Source of the DNA: Candidatus Binatia bacterium
Lineage (GTDB): Bacteria; Desulfobacterota; Binatia; UBA9968; JAJDTQ01
Assembly: GCA_951813575.1 (NCBI GenBank)
Contig: OX638375.1
Location: 2,495,042-2,559,041 of the forward strand
Direction: 5' to 3'
Length of the DNA stretch: 64,000 nucleotides
The notes below the pieces were generated by a model. It had not been told where the DNA came from. It did no database searches and saw nothing but the letters and a program-made list of their open reading frames with translations. Below, piece by piece: positions 33,770 to 42,129 of this stretch (position 1 is the first letter of the stretch; every line of letters begins with the position of its first letter). The position numbers were made by a program, and so were the translations under genes.

Positions 33770-34672
33770 CTATTTCTTCCGGCCGTTCGTCGTTTCGAGG
33801 AACCACTCCGCCATCTCCTCGCGCTTGGGGTACCACACGCCGTCGAAGGTTTTCACGTAGTCCACGAATTCGCGCAGCGCGCGGATGGCGTAGGCCTGGC
33901 CCATGACGTGGGGGTGCATTCCCACGTTCATGATGCGCCCGCTCGTGGCCCCCTCCAGGTAGAGCTGGTCGAACTGCTCCTTGAACAGCTCCATCGCCTG
34001 GGAGGTGGTCCGGCCGCCGCGGGAGAAGACCGCGAAGTCGTTCACGTCGTTGGAATAAGGGATGCACACCAGCGGACCGTGGCGGGTGTCGAGGAGGTAG
34101 GGCTGGTCGTCGTTGAGGTAGTCCGCCTGGAACAGCAACCCCAGTTCCTTCAGGATGTGGGGCGTTTCGTGGGTGCTCCGGAGCGACGACGACAGCCAGC
34201 CCCGGGCCGGCCTTCCCACAGACTCGGCGTAGGCGTCCAGGGTCCGGCGGATGACCTCGCGCTCCTGGTCCGGCTGGTTCGCGTAGTAGGTGAGCACGTC
34301 GTTCTGGGCGTAGTTGTGCGCCAGGATCTCCCAGCCGCGCTCGTTGGCGGCGTCGATGATGCGGCGCCGCTCGATGCCGGTGAGGGCGTTCATGGTGCAG
34401 GTGGCCGGGATGCCGGCCTTGTCGAACACGTCGATGATGCGCCAGACCCCGACCCGCTGGCCGTACTCGCGCCAGGTCCAGTTGGCGTAGTCGGGTACGT
34501 TGCCGGGCAGCGGGTGCGGGATGGTGGCCGGACCGCCGGGATAGAGCGGCTCGGCGCTGTCACGGGTCATCTCCCAGTATTCGATGTTGATGGTGAAGAT
34601 CAGCGCCACCCGCGCGCCGTGGGGCCAGCGGAGCGGCGGTCGGTCGGGAAAGGCGACGTAGTCGTAAAGCAT
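33770..34672 (-). CDS. Polysaccharide deacetylase-family protein (PuuE/allantoinase-like)
   Basis: A 300-residue NodB-fold protein. It resembles the PuuE-type allantoinases and peptidoglycan deacetylases: IFTINIEYWE near residue 28, YGQRVGVWRIIDVFDKAGIPATCTMN, GWEILAHNYAQND with the metal-site His, and a C-terminal MNVGMHPHVMGQAY. The start MLYDYVAFPDRPPLRWPHGARVA at 34672 is preferred to an in-frame ATG at 34690, as family members begin about there. It leads an operon with a C-N hydrolase, which suggests ureide or cyclic amide breakdown rather than cell-wall work. Confidence 0.85.
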   Translation of the reverse strand: MLYDYVAFPDRPPLRWPHGARVALIFTINIEYWEMTRDSAEPLYPGGPATIPHPLPGNVPDYANWTWREYGQRVGVWRIIDVFDKAGIPATCTMNALTGIERRRIIDAANERGWEILAHNYAQNDVLTYYANQPDQEREVIRRTLDAYAESVGRPARGWLSSSLRSTHETPHILKELGLLFQADYLNDDQPYLLDTRHGPLVCIPYSNDVNDFAVFSRGGRTTSQAMELFKEQFDQLYLEGATSGRIMNVGMHPHVMGQAYAIRALREFVDYVKTFDGVWYPKREEMAEWFLETTNGRKK

Positions 34673-34701
34673 GGGACAGGACACTAACACCCGTTGCCCC
34701 C

Positions 34702-34717
34702 GCCCGCCAAGGCGGGC
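34702..34717. repeat. Short palindrome between divergent genes
   Basis: GCCCGCCAAGGCGGGC is a perfect 7-base inverted repeat with a 2-base centre, midway between the deacetylase-like gene and the selenoprotein gene. It could be an operator for either. Its position upstream of both starts argues against a terminator. Confidence 0.45.
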
Positions 34718-34744
34718 ATAATGACTTGGGGGGTGTTAATCATC

Positions 34745-35269
34745 ATGAAGCATTTCAAATGGCGGGTGTTCGCGCTCGCGGTGGTCATGGGCGTCGCGCT
34801 CCTGTGGGCGTTCGGCAACGCACCGGCGTCGCTCGTGGGCAAGCAGGCGCCGGAGTTCACCAACGATACCTGGATCAACTCGGAGCCGCTCCGGTTGAAG
34901 GACCTCAGGGGGAAGGTGGTCCTCATCGAGTTCTGGACCTACGGCTGATACAACTGTTTGAATACACTCCCATCGTTGGTGGGATGGCACGAAAAATACG
35001 GACCCGAGGGGCTGGTGGTTGTGGGCATTCACTCGCCGGAGTTTTCCCACGAACACTCGCTGGACAATGTCAGGAACGCCTGCAAGGAGCTGGGGATCAA
35101 GTTCCCGGTGGCGCAGGACAACGACTTCGCCACCTGGAAGCGCTATGGCACGCGCTACTGGCCGACCCTGCACATCATCGACAAGAAGGGCGTGATCCAG
35201 TACACGCGCTTCGGCGAAGGCGGCTACCTGGAGATGGAGGAGATCATCCAGCGGCTGCTGGCTGAGTAG
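34745..35269 (+). CDS. Thioredoxin-like selenoprotein (TlpA/DipZ C-domain type, UxxC)
   Basis: A 174-residue secreted or membrane-anchored thiol oxidoreductase in which UGA at 34946-34948 is read as selenocysteine. The N-terminal helix (residues 4-20) is followed by a redoxin fold. The active site reads [17 protein letters not shown], with U68 and C71; relatives have FWTYxCxNC there. The frame is open on both sides of the UGA: the downstream 106 codons continue the same fold ([31 protein letters not shown]) with no possible start codon at the domain boundary. ATG 34745 follows GGGGGGTG. A bSECIS-like hairpin sits just after the UGA. A conventional gene caller would split or truncate this gene. 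Confidence 0.88.
34949..34985 (+). promoter_or_regulatory. Candidate bacterial SECIS element
   Basis: After the UGA, the bases 34968-34984 form a hairpin with a 5-bp stem (TCCCA / TGGGA) and a 7-base loop TCGTTGG. The loop starts 25 bases after the UGA, inside the 16-37 window usual for SelB recognition, and has a G near its start. Codons in this stretch (TGT, TTG, AAT, ACA) depart from local usage, consistent with RNA-level constraint. Confidence 0.65.
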
Positions 35270-35334
35270 CCGAGCCCGGCCGGTTCACCGCGGTACCGTT
35301 CTTGCGAGGCCCCGAGGCCCCGAAATACGTCATT

Positions 35335-35432
35335 CCCGCCCCCCCGGTCATTCCCGCCCCTCTCCGTCATTCCCGCCCCTCTCCGTCATTCCCGCCCCTC
35401 TCCGTCATTCCCGCGAAAGCGGGAATCCAGGG
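35335..35432. repeat. 19-bp tandem array ending in a REP-like hairpin
   Basis: Three to four copies of CCGTCATTCCCGCCCCTCT run directly into a REP-like arm (35403-35432, hairpin ATTCCCGC-GAAA-GCGGGAAT). The tandem unit is plainly the outer 12 bases of the REP arm plus a short C/T tail. It lies between the convergent selenoprotein and msrA genes. Confidence 0.85.
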
Positions 35433-35463
35433 GCGGGGCGGAGGCCCCCCGACTCACCCGGCA

Positions 35464-36108
<645 letters not shown>

Positions 36109-36131
36109 CCGCGTCTCCTTTCGCAAGGAAA

Positions 36132-36346
36132 TGTACCGAATCGATCGCCGACCCCTTAACCATGCCACGTCTCGGGAGGGTTTCAAGCCGGGAGGGGGGC
36201 TCCACGCTGTACCAAACGCAACCTCATTGGCGTTTGGTAGCACTATATGCAAACGGGCATTGCATTCGGTACGGGCCGTGGCGAGCGGTCAGGCCGACGC
36301 CGCCGGCAGACAAAGCCGGGAGATTGAGGGCGATTTGTATGGTACA
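36132..36346. repeat. Nested inverted repeats of a TGTACC motif
   Basis: The intergenic region between msrA and the EamA gene holds five TGTACC-like motifs in two orientations. TACCAAACGC/GCGTTTGGTA (36210-36219 and 36230-36239) is a perfect 10-base inverted repeat. GTACCGAAT/ATTCGGTAC (36133-36141 and 36264-36272) is a perfect 9-base pair enclosing it. The outer ends TGTACC (36132) and GGTACA (36341-36346) also pair, with ATCGCC/GGCGAT next to them. No coding sequence is apparent. It could be a small foldback element or a cluster of operators. Confidence 0.6.
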
Positions 36347-36357
36347 GGTCCCTAGCC

Positions 36358-37242
36358 ATGGAAACCGGCATCGCCTACGCGCTGGCGGCCGCGTTGTGCT
36401 GGGGAACCTCTCCGGTGCTGGTGAAGCGCGGCCTCAGGCATTCCAACATCAGCGCGGCGGTGCTGTTGCAGTCGGTGGGCGCGGTGGCCGTCCTGGTGTT
36501 GATCATGCCCTTCGGCGAGGTGCAGCTTCTCATGCCCTGGACCGCGGCCGGGCTGTTCGTCGCGGTGGGTCTGGTGGGAAGCTTCCTGGGCCGCACCTTC
36601 GCGCTCAAGGGGATCGACGAGGTGGGTGCCTCCAAGGCCCAGTCCATCGTCAACTCCGCGCCGTTGCTCACCGCGGTCTATGCCATCGTGCTGTTGGGCG
36701 AGACCGCGACCCCGCTGATCCTCATCGGCGTGTTCCTGATCGTCACCGGGCTGCTGATCATCACCCGCGGAAACCCCAATGACCAGGACCGGCGGCCCTT
36801 TCGGTTGAAGGCGTTCCTCAATCCGCTGCTGGCCATCGTGTTCTTCGGCTTCGGCCCGATCCTCAAGAAGGTCGCGATGCTGGCGGGCGGGACGCCCGTA
36901 CCGGGATCCCTCATCACCCATGTCACCGGGCTGGCGCTCATCATGTCGTTCGGCCAGGTCCTGCGCATCAACTGGCGGGAGGGAATCTGGCTCACCGGGG
37001 ACAGCTACTTCTTTCTTCTCCTGTCCGGATTCTTCCAGGGGGTGGGGTCCGTGTTCACCTATCTCGCGGTGGCCCATGCCCCGGCCATCATCGTCGCCCC
37101 CATCTGGAACGTGCAACCGCTGATCACGTTTTCCCTGGCGCGGCTGCTCCTGCAGGGGGACGAGGCCGTCACGCTGAAGGACGGCCTGGCCGCCGTGCTG
37201 GTGGTGGCCGGCGTCTTCTTTCTCTTTCAGTCACGGGGGTAG
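36358..37242 (+). CDS. EamA/DMT-family permease
   Basis: A 294-residue membrane protein with ten hydrophobic segments in two EamA repeats: METGIAYALAAALCWGTSPVLVKRG at the start and VGSVFTYLAVAHAPAIIVAPIWNVQPLIT in the second half. The substrate is unknown. The upstream region contains the nested TGTACC palindromes at 36132-36346, possibly regulatory. It is distinct in sequence from the EamA protein at 11353. Confidence 0.87.
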   Translation: METGIAYALAAALCWGTSPVLVKRGLRHSNISAAVLLQSVGAVAVLVLIMPFGEVQLLMPWTAAGLFVAVGLVGSFLGRTFALKGIDEVGASKAQSIVNSAPLLTAVYAIVLLGETATPLILIGVFLIVTGLLIITRGNPNDQDRRPFRLKAFLNPLLAIVFFGFGPILKKVAMLAGGTPVPGSLITHVTGLALIMSFGQVLRINWREGIWLTGDSYFFLLLSGFFQGVGSVFTYLAVAHAPAIIVAPIWNVQPLITFSLARLLLQGDEAVTLKDGLAAVLVVAGVFFLFQSRG

Positions 37243-37278
37243 CGGAATGCGGCATTGCCGCGAAACAGCCAATCACCC

Positions 37279-37318
37279 TTGACATTCTCCAAAATTGGAC
37301 TATATCAAGTCCTGATAT
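37279..37318 (+). promoter_or_regulatory. Promoter and operator of the Xre-RES toxin-antitoxin operon
   Basis: A consensus -35 TTGACA (37279-37284) is followed by TATATC (37301-37306, 16-base spacer). The perfect inverted repeat ATATCA/TGATAT (37302-37307 and 37313-37318, 5-base centre) covers the -10, and GGACTA occurs on both sides. This fits autorepression by the Xre-like antitoxin. Confidence 0.6.
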
Positions 37319-37329
37319 GGACTACTGAA

Positions 37330-37767
37330 ATGTCGCGGACACCCGCATATCCCGAGACCCGTCATGACCCCCCCGAGGTCGCGGACCTGTCTGGTCGCGC
37401 AGAGCGTTCGCGGCTCACTCCGGACGCCGTGCGCGCCTTCTTCAATATCATGGACTGCTGGAAGATCCGGGACGAAGATGCCCGCCGTCTGCTCGGCGGC
37501 ATCTCGAACGGCGCCTACTACGCATTGAAGAAGGCACCTCGCCGCCCGCTCGACGAGGACAGGCTGCGCCGGATTTCGTACTTGGTAGGGATCTTCAAGG
37601 CCCTGAATGTTCTCTACAGCGACGAGCTGGCCGATCTGTGGATGCAACGTCCGAACCGGAACAGGATCTTCGGCGGGCTGACTCCGTACGAGTACCTCGC
37701 CCGAGGCGGTTTGCCGGCGTTCGCGACCGTGCGGAAGCTGCTGGATGCGCGGCGGAGCGGCCATTGA
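37330..37767 (+). CDS. Xre/MbcA/ParS-type antitoxin
   Basis: A 145-residue antitoxin of the RES-Xre class. An N-terminal DNA-binding domain (about 30-95, with LLGGISNGAYYALKK and DEDRLRRISYLVGIFKAL) is followed by the C-terminal toxin-binding DUF2384/MbcA-ParS domain (NRNRIFGGLTPYEYLARGGLPAFATVRKLLDARR). The start ATG at 37330 follows the promoter at 37279; a longer frame from 37255 would overlap it. Its stop overlaps the toxin start by TTGA. Confidence 0.92.
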   Translation: MSRTPAYPETRHDPPEVADLSGRAERSRLTPDAVRAFFNIMDCWKIRDEDARRLLGGISNGAYYALKKAPRRPLDEDRLRRISYLVGIFKALNVLYSDELADLWMQRPNRNRIFGGLTPYEYLARGGLPAFATVRKLLDARRSGH

Positions 37768-38456
37768 GGATTCCCGCTCTTTCACGGATTCGACAAGCAC
37801 ACACGCACCGGCTGATTTCCTCGAAGTACAGCGAGAGCGGAGACAGCGTCCTCGCCCGGATCGCGGACAACGACGACCACCTTCGTGGGATACTGGAACT
37901 CGACCTCGCCACCGACGAACGCCTCGTGGCCGAAGCGGATCGGGTATCGGGCATCGGCATCGACGAGCTCGTCTCCGGCGTTCCCCATGCCGGCATCATC
38001 AATGCCGCCTTCGCTCACGCCCACCCCTTGGGCAGCCGTTTCAGCGGCCCGGACCGCGGCGCCTGGTACGCCGGCGCCGAACTGGCCACGTCACAGGCCG
38101 AAGTGGCGTGGCACAAATGGATCGAGCTTGTAGAGGTCGACTGGCTGGAGGAGAGCGTCACCTACGACGACTATCTCGCGGACTTCGCCGGCGAGTTCCA
38201 CGACATCCGGGAAGACTCTGCCTTCGAAGGTTGCCTCGATCCGGCCAGCTACATCGAGTCCCAGGCGCTCGGAGAGACCCTTCTCCAACAGGGATCGCCC
38301 GGCATCGTCTATCCCAGCGTGCGCCGCAAGGGCGGCACCTGCCTCGCCTGCTTCCGTCCCGCCTTGGTGGACAACGTCCGCAAGGGTGCGCGTTACCGCT
38401 TTACTTGGCGCGGATCGCCGACACCAGTCGTTCGCCTTGAGCAACGTTATCCGTGA
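37764..38456 (+). CDS. RES-domain toxin (NAD+-degrading type)
   Basis: A 230-residue RES-domain protein, the toxin of RES-Xre modules; characterised members deplete cellular NAD+. The start is a TTG overlapping the antitoxin stop (TTGA), giving MRIPALSRIRQAHTHRLISSKYSE, which matches the usual RES N-terminus with the conserved Arg. The RES core is SRFSGPDRGAWYAGAELATSQAEVAWHK, and PSVRRKGGTCLACFRP lies near the end. The longer in-frame reading from 37638 is inside the antitoxin gene. The toxin looks intact. Confidence 0.9.
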   Translation: MRIPALSRIRQAHTHRLISSKYSESGDSVLARIADNDDHLRGILELDLATDERLVAEADRVSGIGIDELVSGVPHAGIINAAFAHAHPLGSRFSGPDRGAWYAGAELATSQAEVAWHKWIELVEVDWLEESVTYDDYLADFAGEFHDIREDSAFEGCLDPASYIESQALGETLLQQGSPGIVYPSVRRKGGTCLACFRPALVDNVRKGARYRFTWRGSPTPVVRLEQRYP

Positions 38457-38477
38457 CGCCGGCCGCAAGGCTTCGCG

Positions 38478-38801
38478 CTACGTCAGCTCCCCGAACACGG
38501 CGATCCAGATGCATGGCGGCGTGCGGCTGGTGTAGTTGACCCGGTGGCGACGGTGGGCGGGTATCAGCACGTGGTCGCCGGCGCCGAGCCGTAGCGTTTC
38601 TCCGTCCTCGTACTCCAGCACCGCCTCGCCCTGGATCAGCACGACCCATTCGTCGCGGTCCTGGTCGTACCACTCGCCGGCGGGAGCCGTGCGGCCGCGG
38701 GAGACGATGCGCTCGATCTTCACGCCTCGGTCGGGAATGAGGTCGGTGAACTCCTCGGTGTCCGGGAGCGGGTCGGGGAGGTCGTAGAGGTTGATCCGCA
38801 T
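38478..38801 (-). CDS. Small cupin-domain protein
   Basis: A 107-residue single-domain cupin. The first motif region is YDQDRDEWVVLIQGEAVLEYEDGE and the second GAGDHVLIPAHRRHRVNYTS, with His residues of the metal site. It ends FGELT, 21 bp from the convergent RES toxin gene. The ribosome-binding site is weak (GATGGAA). Small cupins of this type are often sugar or aromatic-compound isomerases or just binding proteins; no specific role can be given. Confidence 0.85.
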   Translation of the reverse strand: MRINLYDLPDPLPDTEEFTDLIPDRGVKIERIVSRGRTAPAGEWYDQDRDEWVVLIQGEAVLEYEDGETLRLGAGDHVLIPAHRRHRVNYTSRTPPCIWIAVFGELT

Positions 38802-38895
38802 AGTTCCATCAAGTGGTTGGCGCCGGAACAAACGATAGGTAGCGTACGGACCCCCAAGGGAAGTGCGGCGGGGTCGAAAGCGTCGGCGGGCCGGA

Positions 38896-39093
38896 TCAGG
38901 CGACTTTGCTTGCGCCCGGCGTAACGATAGCGTCGCCTTTCTTGGTCCGGGCAACATAGGCGCCATCATGGCGATACCCGTAGAGAGTGCCGCCAGCTTC
39001 GATCTGAGCGGCCAGATCGGCCTCAATCCGTTGACGCCAAGCAGCCTGTTGAGCAGGCTTCTTAGAGGACTCCGTGTCTTCGCCCTTCGCCAT
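38896..39093 (-). CDS. Small hypothetical protein, 65 aa
   Basis: A short frame in the 326-bp gap between the cupin and dioxygenase genes encodes an amphipathic, charged protein: a Lys/Glu/Gln helix (about 8-32) followed by GGTLYGYRHDGAYVARTKKGDAIV. The amino-acid pattern looks like real protein rather than a G+C shadow, but there is no strong ribosome-binding site and I do not recognise a family. Confidence 0.45.
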   Translation of the reverse strand: MAKGEDTESSKKPAQQAAWRQRIEADLAAQIEAGGTLYGYRHDGAYVARTKKGDAIVTPGASKVA

Positions 39094-39127
39094 AACCAGA
39101 ACCGTAGGTGGAGGCTGCAGCAATTGA

Positions 39128-40195
39128 CTATCCCGCATGCTCGGGCGGCCGGAACACGGCGAACACCTTGTCTGAGTTGGAGATCCACGACTCCAGGAAC
39201 ACGATGTCGTCGGGCTTGCGCCCGATCTCGGACATGGCGCCCGCCAAGGCGAACCAGTTGAGCAGCTCGTGGTGGCCGCGGTCCTCGGCTTCCGGCAGGT
39301 TGGTCTTGCGCCAGGTGTCCCATTCGCCGTCCCGGAGCGCCTGGAAGTAGCGCTTGTCGGATTCCACGTCCGGGTACATGAACGAGTGCTTGGCGGTGAG
39401 GAACGAGTGGGACCAGCTCGACGAGGCGATGAGGGCCACGCGCCACGGACTCTCCGCAAAGGCCCGGGCGGTGGCCGCGCCGATGTCGAAGCAGCGCCAG
39501 GGCTGGGGGCCCGGCGGGTCGAACTGGTCCTCGATGTCTCGGGCGGCCGACGGCGTCAGCGGGACGCCCCGGCTGCCCACGAGCTTGCGGCCGTAGCTGT
39601 TCACCGTAAAGGGCAGCACCGGATAGGGAAACCCCCGGCGGTCCCAGTCGAGGTAGAGGATGGAGTTGACGAAGGCGTGGCCCAGGCCGCGATGGAGCGG
39701 CTTGTAGGAGTAGGCCACGTCGAAGCCGTTGTCCAGCAGGCTCGACGCCAGGTGCTTGCCCGCTTCCTGATGCCCCTTGATGGTGAAGATCTTATCGTCG
39801 GGCTCGTCCCAGACGTTGGCGCCCCGGCGGCTGTGGGTCCATGGCTGCGCCTCCACCGACTCGTAGGCGAGGATGGAGAAGGCCGGCACGCAGTCCTCCT
39901 TGTAGTTTTCGTACTGGTCGTCGCCCCACAGCAGGCACAGGTCGGGCTGGAACTCGTCCAGGGCTTGGCGGGCGATGCGGAAGCGGTCGATCAGGTCCTG
40001 GCGGTGCGCTTCGGAGTGGCTCTGGCCGTCGTCCGTGCCCCATTGCTCGCGCATGGGCGCCGGCCAGTTCTCCATGTTCCGCAGCCGTTCCGGCAGCGCC
40101 GGGTCCTCCAGGCACATCTTGATGCGCCGGGTCATGTTTCCCTGGAACCCGAGTCCAGGGTAGTGCGTGATGCCCAGGCCGAGTATCTCTCCCAT
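39128..40195 (-). CDS. LigB-type class III extradiol dioxygenase-like protein
   Basis: A 355-residue protein related to the LigB subunit of protocatechuate 4,5-dioxygenase and to other class III extradiol enzymes. It starts MGEILGLGITHYPGLG with the first metal-site His. WGDDQYENYKEDCVPAF, LGHAFVNSILYL and IASSSWSHSFLTAKHS also resemble family motifs. Such enzymes cleave catecholic rings using Fe2+. Neighbouring racemase-like and SDR genes on the same strand support a ring-cleavage or related catabolic role; the substrate is unknown. Confidence 0.82.
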   Translation of the reverse strand: MGEILGLGITHYPGLGFQGNMTRRIKMCLEDPALPERLRNMENWPAPMREQWGTDDGQSHSEAHRQDLIDRFRIARQALDEFQPDLCLLWGDDQYENYKEDCVPAFSILAYESVEAQPWTHSRRGANVWDEPDDKIFTIKGHQEAGKHLASSLLDNGFDVAYSYKPLHRGLGHAFVNSILYLDWDRRGFPYPVLPFTVNSYGRKLVGSRGVPLTPSAARDIEDQFDPPGPQPWRCFDIGAATARAFAESPWRVALIASSSWSHSFLTAKHSFMYPDVESDKRYFQALRDGEWDTWRKTNLPEAEDRGHHELLNWFALAGAMSEIGRKPDDIVFLESWISNSDKVFAVFRPPEHAG

Positions 40196-40240
40196 GTCCT
40201 TCCCCCCTCTTGCGTCCCGGGATCGAACGGCTGGCGCCGG

Positions 40241-40960
40241 TCACGGCAGCGTCCGCAGCAGGCGCCCGAAGCCCTCGACGGGCTCGCGAAGCCTGAGGCG
40301 CTTCTGGGTCGCCCACACCTCCGCGTTGAGATTGGTGACCACCGGCACCCCGAGGTCTTCCTCCAGGTACTCGACGGCGGGCAGGCAGTCCCAGCCCGCG
40401 CCCAGGAGGTAGACGCATTCCCCGCCGTGCCGGATGAAGGCCTTCTTGGCCTCGCGGTAGATCACCTCGGCCGGGATATCGCCGACGTCCGCGAAGGACA
40501 CCCCCTGGATCTCCTCAACGCCCGTCACCGTGAATCCGGCCTGCTCGATGAAAGCGGCGAACCTCGCGTTCATGGCGCCCTGGATGTAGGACAGGATCAC
40601 CATCGTGCGCACCTCCAGGGCGCGAAACGCCTCCACCTGCGCGGTGGTGGCGGTGAGTACCGGCACCGCGTACTGCCGGGTGAGCCGCTCCGTCAGCTCG
40701 CCGTCGAAGCGGTAGCCCCGGAGCATGATCGGCGGCACCCCCTGGATCACCACCAAGTCCACCCCAAACTCCGCCAGCTCCGCCACTCTGGATTCGGCCA
40801 CCGCGATGGCCTCGTCGAACTCAGCCTCGGTCCCGGCGCGGACGCCGACGTAACGCGGCACCACGCACACCCCGTCCGGCAGGAGCCGGGTGAAGGTCTC
40901 CAGCGACCCGGGCCGAAAAGTCGGCTTCACCACCCCTACCTTGCCGCGCCAGCAGTACAA
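40241..40960 (-). CDS. Asp/Glu racemase-superfamily protein (maleate isomerase/arylmalonate decarboxylase-like)
   Basis: A 239-residue protein of the Asp/Glu/hydantoin racemase superfamily. The fold's two catalytic Cys positions differ: the first appears as VIQGVPPIMLRG (no Cys), while the second is kept as LLGAGWDCLPAVEYLEE. Arylmalonate decarboxylase likewise has a Gly at the first position and a Cys at the second, so a decarboxylase or isomerase is likelier than a two-base racemase. It lies 12 bp after the SDR gene and 45 bp before the LigB gene on the same strand. Confidence 0.75.
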   Translation of the reverse strand: MYCWRGKVGVVKPTFRPGSLETFTRLLPDGVCVVPRYVGVRAGTEAEFDEAIAVAESRVAELAEFGVDLVVIQGVPPIMLRGYRFDGELTERLTRQYAVPVLTATTAQVEAFRALEVRTMVILSYIQGAMNARFAAFIEQAGFTVTGVEEIQGVSFADVGDIPAEVIYREAKKAFIRHGGECVYLLGAGWDCLPAVEYLEEDLGVPVVTNLNAEVWATQKRLRLREPVEGFGRLLRTLP

Positions 40961-40972
40961 TGCTTGTCGCCC

Positions 40973-41797
40973 TTACACCGCGATGGTCTGGCCGCCGTCC
41001 ACCACCAGGGCATGGCCGGTGACGAAGGAGGCCTCGTCCGACACCAGGAAGAGCACGCCGTAGGCCATCTCCTCCGGCCGCGCCATCCGCAGCAGGGCCT
41101 TGTTGCTGTCGGCCATGCGCTTGCGCTGCTCGGGGGTGGCGGCCTGGAGCGACGGTACCGGCGGGTGCCCGCGGAAGCGCGGGGTCTCGGTGGCGCCGGG
41201 GCAGATGCAGTTCACGCGGACGCCCTTGGGGCCGTAGTCCAGCGCCATCTGCCGGGTCAGGCTGATGACCGCCGCCTTGGTGGCGCAGTAGGCCGGATAG
41301 TTGGCCGAGGCCAGCAGTCCGAAGGTGGACGCGGTGCTGACGATGTTGCCGCTGCCCTTCTCGATCATGTGGGGGACCACCGCCCGGACGCTCCTCTGGA
41401 TGGCGTTCAGGTTGAGGTCCATGATGAAGTTCCACTCCTCGTCCGTGTGTTCATGAACCTGCTTGCGTATCCCGCCCCCCGCGTTGTTGTAGAGGATGTC
41501 CGCGCCGCCGTACCGGTCCATGGCCGTCTTCATCATCTCCTCGGGACCGCCGTCCGCGGTCACGTTCACGTTCAGGAAGGTGGCCTCGCCGCCCTCGTTG
41601 ATGATGAGCTCGTCCACCCGCGGGGTCAGGGTCTCCTGGATGTCGCAGCACACGACGCTGGCCCCCTCGCGCGCGAACAGCCGCGCGGTAGCCCGGCCGA
41701 TGCCGCTGTTGGCGCCGGTGATGATGGCCACTTTGCCCCGCAGCCGCCCCAGTCCCTCTCTCAGCATGGGGTGCTCGTCCCCGTTCGGTTTCGCCAT
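40973..41797 (-). CDS. Short-chain dehydrogenase/reductase
   Basis: A 274-residue classical SDR. The nucleotide motif is TGANSGIG, the structural motif NNAGG, and the catalytic Ser-Tyr-Lys are in STASTFGLLASANYPAYCATK. The C-terminal VDGGQTIAV is typical. Asp in CCDIQ at the end of beta-2 suggests NAD(H) preference. It heads a reverse-strand run with the racemase-like and LigB-like genes. Its 5' side is a repeat-filled gap. Confidence 0.93.
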   Translation of the reverse strand: MAKPNGDEHPMLREGLGRLRGKVAIITGANSGIGRATARLFAREGASVVCCDIQETLTPRVDELIINEGGEATFLNVNVTADGGPEEMMKTAMDRYGGADILYNNAGGGIRKQVHEHTDEEWNFIMDLNLNAIQRSVRAVVPHMIEKGSGNIVSTASTFGLLASANYPAYCATKAAVISLTRQMALDYGPKGVRVNCICPGATETPRFRGHPPVPSLQAATPEQRKRMADSNKALLRMARPEEMAYGVLFLVSDEASFVTGHALVVDGGQTIAV

Positions 41798-41884
41798 GTC
41801 TCAAGCCTCCTTGGATTGTGCGCCTTTCGGCTCACTCTCCCTTATCGGATTGCCCGGTGATTGCCAAGCGAGCCCCACCCCATT

Positions 41885-42044
41885 CCGACAGTCCCACCTT
41901 CTCTCCGACGTTTCCGCCGTCTCTTTCCGACGTTCCCGACCTCTCCTTCCGACGTTCCCGCCCTCTCTCTGCGACAGTCCCGCCGTCTCTTTCCGTCATT
42001 CCCGCCCCCTCTCTGCGTCATTCCCGCGAAAGCGGGAATCCAGG
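41885..42044. repeat. Degenerate ~20-bp tandem array ending in a REP-like hairpin
   Basis: This 332-bp gap between divergent genes holds seven or so loose copies of CCGACGTTCCCGCCCTCTCT-like units, ending at a REP-like arm (42016-42044). The last units read CCGTCATTCCCGCC, identical to the arm's outer bases; earlier copies are more diverged. Confidence 0.75.
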
Positions 42045-42129
42045 GGTGGTGGGGGTACGGCTCCATGGCTCGGCGTGGTTAACCTTCCCGGAGCAATGAG
42101 CTACAGTGTGACCATCAAGGAGGACGGAC

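Noticed and set aside
34949..35269. Pseudogene reading of the thioredoxin-like gene (premature stop)
   Set aside because: The TGA is exactly at the catalytic Cys position, the frame is otherwise clean, the second Cys is kept and a hairpin follows at SECIS distance.
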